A stretch of 21,553 nt of DNA. Origin: an uncultured Oscillospiraceae bacterium (GTDB lineage Bacteria; Bacillota; Clostridia; Oscillospirales; Oscillospiraceae). The position numbers were made by a program, and so were the translations under genes. Below, in pieces: positions 14,024-20,438 of this stretch. The stretch lies in the NCBI GenBank assembly GCA_948766235.1, contig CAQCFX010000003.1:44157-65709 (forward strand). The letters run 5' to 3'. Each line of letters opens with the position of its first letter. Within the stretch, counting starts at the first letter, position 1. The notes beneath the pieces were generated by a model, which did not search any database, was not told the DNA's origin, and saw nothing but the letters and a program-made list of their open reading frames with translations.

Positions 14024-15598
14024 TTATTTGCCGATATAGTTGGCGCCGTCGGCCTGAGCGATTTCGTACTGCTCAGACAGCTCGTGGAGCCATTCGTGCT
14101 GGGCCTCGCCGGCCAGGGCGCTGCGCACGCTACCCATCCAGGCGGGCTCGTTGTCACCCACAAAATAAATCAGGTGATAGCCCCAATACTGGGGATTGTA
14201 CTGGCTATGGGTACTGGCGTCGCCCTCGTGGCGGACGATGCCCACCTCGCCGGGCTGACGGGCGGCGTCAAACACCCAGTCGTTGAACTCGGTGACGAAG
14301 GAACCATCGCTGCGGCGCTCATACAGGCCGCCAGTGGTGCCGTCCCCGTCGTCGGACTTCTCGTTGGCCAGGGCGGCGAAGGAGTCCTCGGTCTTGGCGC
14401 CGCTCTCCCATTCAGCCTGGATGGCGTCAATCTGTTCCTTGGCGGCGGCCCAGGCCTCGTCGGTGGGGGCGGCGATGCTGCCATCCTCATTGGTGGTGGT
14501 CTCGGCCCGGATCAGAATGTGGCGCACGTCCCGGGTGGGCTGCTCCGAGAGATAGCGGCCGTGGAAGACCACCAGGTAGTAGCCGGAGGTGGAGTTCTCC
14601 ACTACAGCGGCCTCATCCGCGCCCAGCTCCAGCAGCTGGTCCCGATAGATGGTGCTGATGGTTCCGGTGCCCACGGCGGTGACGTGGTCGCCGGAGCTGG
14701 AGGGGGAGAAGTGCTCGATGAGATGGGAAATCTCCTCGCCCTCATTGTACTCGGCCAGCGCCTGGGCGGCGTTGTTCTTCGCGTCCTCCAGGGCCTTCTC
14801 CTGCTTGGTTTTGACCATGGACTCGCTCAGGTCGTTGCCGTTGGCGTCCTTGGTGGTCACCTCGGCGGGGGTGAAGTAGAGGTAGGAGTACTCAAAGGTG
14901 TCCAGGGTGTCGGCGTGCTCGTCGCTGCCGTAGTAGTCCCGCAGCTCGTCCTGGGTGTAGCCGGCGGAAAACTCGTCGGTTTTGTCGTTCTGGAACAGCT
15001 CGGCCAGCAGGGAGCGGGTGGTCATCTCCTCAAAGAGGCCGGTGGACATATAGGGACCGTAGGCCGCCCGGAGATAGGCCGCGTAGCTGTACCCGTTGGA
15101 GGAAGCGGCGGACTTGACGGAGGAGACGGTGCTGTCCAGGCTGTCCTTTACGTCCGCGCTGGTGTAGCCGGCGGCGACGGCCGCTTCGTACAGGGCCAAC
15201 TCCTGCTGGGCGGAGGTCAGAGCCTCCTCCAGAAACTGGTCCCGCCAGGTGACGTTGTTGGCCGCGTCGGCAAACTGCTCGTCGTCGGCAACGGAGGAGT
15301 CAAAGGAGGAGCCTATATAGGGGCCGTAGGCGCCGTAATAGTTGCGGGTGCCGTAATAATAATAGCTCAACTCCGCAACGGTGAGCTTGCTGCCGCCCAG
15401 GGTGGCGGCGGTGGCCCGGCCCTGGAAGAAGCCGGAGTTCCAAATGAGCAGAGCGGCGACCGCGGCGGCCGCCACGACGCCAATGATGGTATAGGTGATG
15501 GTTTTGCGCTTGCGGGCGGCCTGCTCCTGCTGGGCCTGGACGGCCTTGTCAGAGGGTCCGGCGCCCTGACGCTGCTTTTTCTCTCTGGATGCGCTCAT
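14024..15598 (-). CDS. Membrane-anchored SurA/PrsA-like parvulin foldase
   Basis: The 524-residue protein starts at ATG 15598 (GAGAGGA lies 12 bases upstream); an extension to a TTG at 15625 is less likely. A charged cytoplasmic N terminus (EKKQRQ...ARKRK) precedes one transmembrane helix at 34-53, so the rest is outside the membrane. Residues 70-330 are an acidic, helical SurA-N-like region with an unusual tyrosine-rich stretch (LSYYYYGTRNYYGAYGPY) and a second AYGPY copy. Residues 356-480 look like a parvulin domain: RDVRHILIRAE, FAALANEKSDD, GGLYERR, FVTEFNDWVFD and GIVRHEGD. The catalytic pattern is degenerate, so chaperone activity may dominate. Preceded by a promoter and a highly folded leader. 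Confidence 0.85.
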   Translation of the reverse strand: MSASREKKQRQGAGPSDKAVQAQQEQAARKRKTITYTIIGVVAAAAVAALLIWNSGFFQGRATAATLGGSKLTVAELSYYYYGTRNYYGAYGPYIGSSFDSSVADDEQFADAANNVTWRDQFLEEALTSAQQELALYEAAVAAGYTSADVKDSLDSTVSSVKSAASSNGYSYAAYLRAAYGPYMSTGLFEEMTTRSLLAELFQNDKTDEFSAGYTQDELRDYYGSDEHADTLDTFEYSYLYFTPAEVTTKDANGNDLSESMVKTKQEKALEDAKNNAAQALAEYNEGEEISHLIEHFSPSSSGDHVTAVGTGTISTIYRDQLLELGADEAAVVENSTSGYYLVVFHGRYLSEQPTRDVRHILIRAETTTNEDGSIAAPTDEAWAAAKEQIDAIQAEWESGAKTEDSFAALANEKSDDGDGTTGGLYERRSDGSFVTEFNDWVFDAARQPGEVGIVRHEGDASTHSQYNPQYWGYHLIYFVGDNEPAWMGSVRSALAGEAQHEWLHELSEQYEIAQADGANYIGK

Positions 15599-15671
15599 GG
15601 TATAATCAATCCTCTCAGTGTTCAATGATGGGTGCGGGAAGGGACAAAAGGCACACCCGCGCTGTGCGCTG

Positions 15672-15787
15672 TGGAGATATGACGGTCAATCACGCCCTGT
15701 TATATCAACAACAAGTATCTCCAGATTTTGCGCCCTTGTGTATCGGCCCGGCGCAAAGCGGCAGTTATTTTCAGGAATAATTGCCGC
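15672..15787 (-). promoter_or_regulatory. Structured 5' leader of the foldase mRNA
   Basis: Three strong hairpins follow one another at the very 5' end of the predicted transcript: 15787-15782 with 15763-15758 (GCGGCA stem, extended by A/T pairs), 15757-15750 with 15734-15727 (8 bp), and 15723-15716 with 15679-15672 (8 bp). The first two abut without a spacer. They are not followed by U tracts, so they are not terminators. A cis-regulatory or mRNA-stabilising role is inferred; I recognise no riboswitch class. Confidence 0.5.
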
Positions 15788-15794
15788 AACGGGT

Positions 15795-15823
15795 ATTATA
15801 GCATGGGAGCGCCGATGTTGCAA
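15795..15823 (-). promoter_or_regulatory. Promoter of the foldase gene
   Basis: On the minus strand TTGCAA (15823-15818), a 17-base spacer and a perfect TATAAT (15800-15795). The predicted start near 15788 falls at the base of the first leader hairpin and about 190 bases before the ATG. Confidence 0.8.
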
Positions 15824-15866
15824 GGGAAAAATCGTTTGCTGAAAAATATCTGAAAAATTGTAGCTG

Positions 15867-15900
15867 AAAAAGGCGGAAGGGGGGCCCTTCCGCCTTTTTT
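15867..15900 (-). terminator. Intrinsic terminator after the 6S RNA gene (works on both strands)
   Basis: An 11-bp stem, 15871-15881 with 15885-15895, has a GGG loop and A and T runs on both sides. On the minus strand it directly follows the 6S RNA closing stem and lies upstream of the foldase promoter, separating the two units. Confidence 0.88.
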
Positions 15901-16078
15901 AATCAGAAAACCCCCGCCATGGCCGTGCCGCCCCGTTAAAAACCTGCACGAAAATGCAGGTGGGTCGCCTCCGCGCAGCTTTACCGCTTCCAACGTCCAG
16001 ACACCTCCGGAGAGGGCCGGGAGGCCTGCGAACCGCAGCGCGAGGGGGCGTCCCGTTTCAAAAATGTGGGTTTTAAAA
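15901..16078 (-). ncRNA. ssrS: 6S RNA
   Basis: The minus strand folds into a long rod. AAAACCC (16074-16068) closes with GGGTTTT (15913-15907), then CGCCCC with GGGGCG, and an apical arm with a CCTCCCGG/CCGGAGG stem. The 3' side carries ACCTGCA-loop-TGCAGGT (15961-15942), placed like the central-bubble hairpin of E. coli 6S RNA. At 15990-15974 GAAGCGGTAAAGCTGCG matches, from memory, the E. coli GAAGC..UAAA.CUGCG, followed in both by a CGAC and CACCU segment and later a GGCGGCA. A small hairpin CTGCG-GTT-CGCAG (16038-16026) lies on the 5' side. 6S RNA binds sigma-A polymerase in stationary phase. The ends are approximate. A weak TTGATT-17-TAACTA promoter may lie at 16118-16090. Confidence 0.78.
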
Positions 16079-16118
16079 GAGCGGACACGTAGTTAGAACC
16101 TGGCAGGGGTAAAATCAA

Positions 16119-16249
16119 TGCGTCCGAGCCGTCGCGCACAGCGGGCTAACTCCGAAGCGCAGGGAAAACCGGGAGGGGGCCGGAGGCCCCGGAGCGGTTT
16201 TTCCGAAGTCGGAGGAGTTAGAACCGCGTCGTGCGCAGGCGAGGCGTAG
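16119..16249 (+). repeat. Palindromic intergenic repeat, copy B
   Basis: Starts TGCGTCCGAGCCGTCGCG and ends GGCGAGGCGTAG, the same ends as copy A at 5582-5703. Nested inverted repeats run inwards: GCGCAC (16134) with GTGCGC (16231), CTAACTCC (16146) with GGAGTTAG (16214), GGAAAACCG with CGGTTTTTCC (16195), and a central GGGGCC-GGA-GGCCCC. The whole forms one long imperfect hairpin. It begins one base from the possible -35 of the 6S RNA gene. Confidence 0.78.
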
Positions 16250-16258
16250 AACCAGAAG

Positions 16259-16295
16259 TGCGTCCGAGCCGTCGCGAGCCGCGCGGATGGAGCGG
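16259..16295 (+). repeat. Partial repeat, copy C (left end only)
   Basis: TGCGTCCGAGCCGTCGCGAG matches the left end of copies A and B, and the following CCGCGCGGATGGAGCGG matches the next part of copy A closely (GCGCGGATGGACCGG). The rest of the element is missing; the match stops two bases before the DUF1292 stop codon. It follows copy B by nine bases in the same orientation. Confidence 0.65.
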
Positions 16296-16296
16296 A

Positions 16297-16581
16297 TTAC
16301 TCCTCCTCATCCTCGTCCGCGAACAGCTCCTCCATGAACTTCTCATATACCTCGTTGAGCTCCTGCTCGTCGTCGATGTCGGCCAGCAGCTGCTCGCCGT
16401 CCTGCTCGATGACGCGCAGCAGAATCAGCCCGAAGTCTTCGTCGTCCTCGTCCATGTCGGCGGGGACAAAGGCCATATATTCGCCGCCCTTGTATTCAAG
16501 GGTGCCCAGATGCTCCAATTCAAATTCATTGCCGTCGTCGTCGGTGACGCTGACGAAATCAGGTCCGTACTCCTCGCTCAT
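16297..16581 (-). CDS. DUF1292-family acidic protein
   Basis: The 94-residue protein matches the DUF1292 (YrzB-like) pattern: VTDDDGNEFELEHLGTLEYKGGEYMAFVPAD, then a strongly acidic stretch (DMDEDDEDFG), then LILLRVIEQDGEQLLADIDDEQELNEVYEKFME. The C terminus is a run of Asp and Glu. It has no signal peptide or membrane helix, so it is cytoplasmic. The family has no established function; in Firmicutes it often follows yrzL/yrrK-type genes, which is not the case here. GGGAGG lies nine bases before the ATG, and a promoter at 16635-16663 makes it a single-gene unit. Confidence 0.93.
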   Translation of the reverse strand: MSEEYGPDFVSVTDDDGNEFELEHLGTLEYKGGEYMAFVPADMDEDDEDFGLILLRVIEQDGEQLLADIDDEQELNEVYEKFMEELFADEDEEE

Positions 16582-16634
16582 TATGCTATGCCTCCCGATG
16601 GATTTTGGATTCAGCTTCCCGTATCTGAGTTTCT

Positions 16635-16663
16635 ATTGTAACGGCTGCAAAGGAAAAAAGCAA
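16635..16663 (-). promoter_or_regulatory. Promoter of the DUF1292 gene
   Basis: On the minus strand TTGCTT (16663-16658), a 17-base spacer and TACAAT (16640-16635). The start would be near 16628, about 47 bases before the ATG. Confidence 0.7.
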
Positions 16664-16720
16664 GAGGAATCACAAAAAATCCGGGGGAAAATACGCTGGA
16701 GGCGGCCGTGTGCCCTGGGG

Positions 16721-16749
16721 TGGACAAATGGGACGGGCTGTGCTATAAT
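16721..16749 (+). promoter_or_regulatory. Promoter of the penicillin-binding protein gene
   Basis: TGGACA (16721-16726), a 17-base spacer and a perfect TATAAT (16744-16749). The predicted start near 16756 leaves a leader of about 93 bases before the ATG at 16849. It diverges from the DUF1292 promoter about 60 bases away. Confidence 0.8.
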
Positions 16750-16848
16750 ATCCCTATTCTGCCGTGCGCGGACATGGCGGATAGAGAGAGGAACCCGCGC
16801 CTTGGCGCGCCCTGGCGCCCATGGCTTGAATACATCGGAGGGATCTCA

Positions 16849-19719
16849 ATGTCAGCGACAAACCAAAACTATCCCGCCCCTCAGCGCGAGCCCCAGCCGG
16901 GCGGTGAGCGGGAAGCGCCCCGCGCCAAGCCCAAGGGCCGCAAGAGACGCCGCCGCCCCGTGATTGTAACGGTCATTATCCGCCTGTTTCAAATCATCGG
17001 CACCCTGCTGCTGGTGGGCATTGTCACCGGCTCCTTTTTAATCTGCTACGCGGCCGTTTACGTGAAGACGGTGGTGATGCCCAAGACCAATCTGGACCTG
17101 TCCGCCTACACCATGAACGAAAACTCGGTCATCTATTACCAGGACAAAGAGACCAACCAGCTGATCGAGCTGCAAACCCTGATAGGCAACGAAAACCGGG
17201 AGCTTGTGGATTACAAGGACATCCCGGAGGACCTTATCAACGCCATTGTGGCCATTGAGGACAAGCGGTTCTGGACGCACCAGGGCGTGGACTGGAAGCG
17301 CACGGGAGCCGGCCTTATCTATATGTTCACCGGGCACAGCATCCAGGGCGGCTCCACCATCACCCAGCAGCTGATTAAAAATCTCACGGAATACGACGAC
17401 GTCACCGTTACGAGAAAGATTCTGGAGATTTTCACCGCGCTGGAGCTGGAAAACAACTATCAAAAAGAGGAGATTCTGGGGACTTACCTGAACTATATCT
17501 ATTTGGGCAACGGCTGTCATGGGGTGCAGGCCGCGGCCAAGTACTATTTCGGCAAGGACGTCTCCCAGCTGACCCTGGCCGAGTGCGCCAGCCTGGCCGG
17601 CATCACCAACAATCCGTCCCTCTACGCCCCCTACGGCGTGGTGGACGTGGTGCGCTACCAGTGCCAGAATTCGGAGTGCAAGCTCTACTCCCTCACCAAA
17701 GACGACGTGTGCGAGTACTGCGGGGCGGAGAACTCCTATGACAACGGCACGGTGTGGACCAACCGGGAGTTCAACAAGGCCCGGCAGGAGACCATTCTGG
17801 CGGAGATGGCCAAGGTGGACGAAAAGGTGCGGCCCGTGCCCTATATCACCGAGGCGGAGCGGGACGCCGCCATTGCCCAGCCCCTGGTGTTTACCCGGGA
17901 CAAGCAGAACGCTCCGGCCGACCCGGACAATCCCGACCAGGCCGACGTCAAGGACACCGCGCCCTCCGCGCTCTACTCCTGGTATGTGGAGGCGGTGATT
18001 GACGAGGCGCTGACAATTCTGAAGAACCAGTTCTCCCTCAGCGACAAGGCGGCCGCCCAGCGGGTGTTCAGCGGCGGGCTGCGCATCATCGTGCCCTACG
18101 ACCCGGAGATTCAGGCGGCGGTGGACGAGATATACAACAACCGGGAGAATCTGGACCAGGTTTCCAGGACGGGCCAGCGCCTGGCCTCCGCCATCACCGT
18201 GATTGACAACTCCACCGGCTATGTGGTGGCGGTGGGGAACACCATGGAAAAGACGGTGAACCGGGGGCTCAATATGGCGGTGCACTCCAAGCGCCAGCCG
18301 GGTTCGTCCATCAAGCCCCTGTCCGTCTACTCCCCGGCGCTGGAGATGGGGCTTATCACCCCGGCGTCCGTGTTTGACGATAATCCCTTCCTGCTGGACG
18401 GCAAGGTGTGGCCCACCAACGCGCCGGCGGTGTATAAGGGCCTGACCACCGTTTTGGACGCGGTGACCCGGTCGGTGAACACGGTGGCCGTGCGGGTGCT
18501 GGACCAGGTGACGCCCCAGGAGTCCTTCAATTATATGACCGAGCGGTATGGCTTTACCTCCCTGGAAGCCTACCGGCTTACCAGCAACGGGGAGGTGCTT
18601 TCGGACATCAACCGAAGCCCCCTGGCCCTGGGCGGCTTGACCAAGGGCGTGTCCACTTATGAGATGGCGGCGGCCTACGCCACCTTCCCCCGCGACGGGG
18701 CCTTTACGCCGGCCACCACCGTGCTGGAAATTCAGGACGCCGACGGCAGGGTGATTGTGGACAACAGGCCGGCCACAAAATTCGTCATCGAGAGCAAGAC
18801 CTCCTATTATATCAACTCCATGCTCACCAACGCGGTGAACAGCGGAACGGGCTATAACGCCCGCATTTCCGGCCAGACGGTGGCGGGCAAGACGGGCACC
18901 ACCAACGACTGGTACGACCTGTGGTTCTGCGGGTACACCTCCTACTACACCGCCGCGGTGTGGACGGGCTACCCGGACTATAACGAGGTCATCAACCAAA
19001 CGGGGTACAATCCCTCGGTGACGCTGTGGCAGAAGGTGATGTCCATCATCCACCAGGAGAAGGAAAACCAGGCGTTCGGCCTGCCCGAGGGGCTGAGCCT
19101 GAGTTCCTACAGCGTGTGCATGGACTGCGGCAAGCTGTCCACGGCGGACTGCGAAAGCGACGTGCGGGGCAGCAGGGCGCAGACCTTCCGGCTGGTGAGC
19201 GGCGACGGGCCAAGGGACTACTGCACGTGCCACGTTCCCGTTACCATCTGCACGGCAAGCCCCATCACCACCGCGAATGGAACGGAGACGGGGGCCTATC
19301 ATCAGGCGGGAGAGTTCTGCCCGGAGGAGAGCGTCAAGCAGGTCACCATGGTGAATTTCCAGCGGGAGATGGCGCGGGATTCCCTGTCGATTGGGGACCA
19401 GTACGCGCTGGTCGGCCTGTACGACCACCTGGACAATCCGTACTGCGCGGTTCACACCGTTCCTGTTGAGCCCAGCGAACCGGTGGAACCCAGCGAGCCG
19501 GTGGACCCGTTCGACCCCTTCAATCCCATCAATCCAAGTCCTTCCCCGGGTATCACCGACTGGCCCTTCGTGGACCCCACGGCGGAGCCCACCCAGGACC
19601 CCTTTGTGCCGCCCACGGCGGAGCCCAGTTATGACCCGTTCCTTCCGCCCATTGTGGAGCCCACGCCGGAGCAGCCGTATATTCCGGCGGGAGATGAGAA
19701 TAACTGGTGGCAGCCATGA
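16849..19719 (+). CDS. Class A penicillin-binding protein (GT51 + transpeptidase) with cysteine-rich insertions
   Basis: This bifunctional enzyme polymerises and cross-links peptidoglycan outside the membrane. The ATG at 16849 follows GGAGGG by six bases and gives 956 residues. A basic cytoplasmic tail precedes a transmembrane helix at about 39-70. The GT51 domain has the catalytic Glu137 in EDKRFW, GGSTITQQL and the EILGTYLNYIYLG motif. Transpeptidase motifs are SSIK (Ser486, Lys489), SVN (542-544) and KTG (681-683). Between the domains is a zinc-ribbon-like C272-x4-C277-x10-C288-x2-C291 insert; after the transpeptidase domain comes a second cysteine-rich part (757-824). The end is a Pro/Glu/Asp-rich repeat tail (VEPSEP, DPTAEP, PPTAEP). 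PBP1A-like. Confidence 0.95.
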   Translation: MSATNQNYPAPQREPQPGGEREAPRAKPKGRKRRRRPVIVTVIIRLFQIIGTLLLVGIVTGSFLICYAAVYVKTVVMPKTNLDLSAYTMNENSVIYYQDKETNQLIELQTLIGNENRELVDYKDIPEDLINAIVAIEDKRFWTHQGVDWKRTGAGLIYMFTGHSIQGGSTITQQLIKNLTEYDDVTVTRKILEIFTALELENNYQKEEILGTYLNYIYLGNGCHGVQAAAKYYFGKDVSQLTLAECASLAGITNNPSLYAPYGVVDVVRYQCQNSECKLYSLTKDDVCEYCGAENSYDNGTVWTNREFNKARQETILAEMAKVDEKVRPVPYITEAERDAAIAQPLVFTRDKQNAPADPDNPDQADVKDTAPSALYSWYVEAVIDEALTILKNQFSLSDKAAAQRVFSGGLRIIVPYDPEIQAAVDEIYNNRENLDQVSRTGQRLASAITVIDNSTGYVVAVGNTMEKTVNRGLNMAVHSKRQPGSSIKPLSVYSPALEMGLITPASVFDDNPFLLDGKVWPTNAPAVYKGLTTVLDAVTRSVNTVAVRVLDQVTPQESFNYMTERYGFTSLEAYRLTSNGEVLSDINRSPLALGGLTKGVSTYEMAAAYATFPRDGAFTPATTVLEIQDADGRVIVDNRPATKFVIESKTSYYINSMLTNAVNSGTGYNARISGQTVAGKTGTTNDWYDLWFCGYTSYYTAAVWTGYPDYNEVINQTGYNPSVTLWQKVMSIIHQEKENQAFGLPEGLSLSSYSVCMDCGKLSTADCESDVRGSRAQTFRLVSGDGPRDYCTCHVPVTICTASPITTANGTETGAYHQAGEFCPEESVKQVTMVNFQREMARDSLSIGDQYALVGLYDHLDNPYCAVHTVPVEPSEPVEPSEPVDPFDPFNPINPSPSPGITDWPFVDPTAEPTQDPFVPPTAEPSYDPFLPPIVEPTPEQPYIPAGDENNWWQP

Positions 19720-19721
19720 CG

Positions 19722-19759
19722 AAAGCCGCCCGCAGAACATTCTGCGGGCGGCTTTATTT
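19722..19759 (+). terminator. Strong intrinsic terminator after the PBP gene
   Basis: A perfect 15-bp stem, 19722-19736 with 19741-19755, has a 4-base loop (ACAT) and ends in TTTATTT. It starts three bases after the PBP stop codon. The A run on the left makes it usable on both strands. Confidence 0.9.
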
Positions 19760-19846
19760 GGGGGCGGGCCGGGGAATACTGCGATTGTACCGAAGAATGG
19801 CGGCGGGAGGGAGAAAGGTTTGGCGAAAAAGGCGGGAGGTTTGGAA

Positions 19847-19875
19847 TTGCGCCGCGTCCGCGACTGTGTTACAAT
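19847..19875 (+). promoter_or_regulatory. Promoter of the ACT-hom pair
   Basis: TTGCGC (19847-19852), a 17-base spacer and TACAAT (19870-19875) on the plus strand. The -35 is weak. The start near 19882 is about 53 bases before the ATG at 19935. Confidence 0.6.
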
Positions 19876-19934
19876 AGACCACAGCAGAAAGACAGTGAGG
19901 GACGCTGGAGCATAAGATGGGGAGGATGGATGCA

Positions 19935-20381
19935 ATGGGACAGACACAGCAGCCGAAGTATTTTATTGTGGAGTCTACTGTGCTGCCGGAGATTTATTTG
20001 AAAGTGGCCCAGGCCAAACGGCTGCTGGAGACCGGCCAGGAGCAGACGGTAAACGCCGCCGCCCGCCGGGCGGGCATCAGCCGCAGCGCGTTTTATAAGT
20101 ATAAGGACGCCGTTCGGCCCTTTGAGGATATGCTCCACGGGCGGATTGTCACCATCCAGATTCTTCTGCGCAATGAGCGGGGGGCGCTGTCCTCGGTGCT
20201 CAATCTGCTGGCGGACCGGGGGGGGAACGTGCTCACCATCAACCAGGCCATCCCCGGCGGGGGCGCGGCGGCGGTGACGGTGGGATTGGAGACCAGCGGA
20301 CTGTCCGCGGGATTGGAGGAGCTGCTGTGCGCGCTACGGGAGCGGCCCGAGGTAATCCGCTGCGAGGTTCCGGCGGGTTAG
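19935..20381 (+). CDS. UPF0735/PheB-like ACT-domain protein
   Basis: I place the start at ATG 19935, nine bases after GGGGAGG; two earlier in-frame ATGs (19917, 19926) overlap or touch that site. The 148-residue product opens with PKYFIVESTVLPEIYLKV and AKRLLETG, then a helix-turn-helix-like segment, NAAARRAGISRSAFYKYKDAV (about 38-58), and an ACT domain from about 70 to the end (IVTIQILLRNERGALSSVLN, GNVLTINQAIP). This layout matches B. subtilis PheB and the UPF0735 family. ACT domains bind amino acids, and the position just before homoserine dehydrogenase suggests an aspartate-family effector sensor. Whether it binds DNA or enzyme is unknown. Confidence 0.9.
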   Translation: MGQTQQPKYFIVESTVLPEIYLKVAQAKRLLETGQEQTVNAAARRAGISRSAFYKYKDAVRPFEDMLHGRIVTIQILLRNERGALSSVLNLLADRGGNVLTINQAIPGGGAAAVTVGLETSGLSAGLEELLCALRERPEVIRCEVPAG

Positions 20382-20383
20382 TT

Positions 20384-20405
20384 CCTTTTTCTCGAGAGAA
20401 AAAGG
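20384..20405 (+). other. Hairpin between the ACT gene and hom
   Basis: CCTTTTTCTC (20384-20393) pairs perfectly with GAGAAAAAGG (20396-20405) around a two-base gap, starting two bases after the ACT stop codon. No U tract follows, so it is not a standard terminator. It may be an RNA-processing or stability element between two genes of one operon. Confidence 0.5.
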
Positions 20406-20438
20406 GCCGTGCGCCGGGTGAAAGGAATGACAAATATT

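Noticed and set aside
15796..15993. A 65-codon minus-strand frame in the gap before the foldase gene
   Set aside because: It lies across the 6S RNA 3' half, its terminator and the foldase promoter. The protein is not like any family and the RNA explanation covers the sequence.
17038..19947. A 969-codon open frame antisense to the PBP gene
   Set aside because: The translation is low-complexity (G, V, H, R, L) and has no start signal or family match. The PBP strand has all catalytic motifs.
20384..20405. Terminator between the ACT gene and hom
   Set aside because: The stem is AT-rich with no U tract after it, and hom follows within 60 bases in the same direction without a promoter of its own. 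I list it as a hairpin only.
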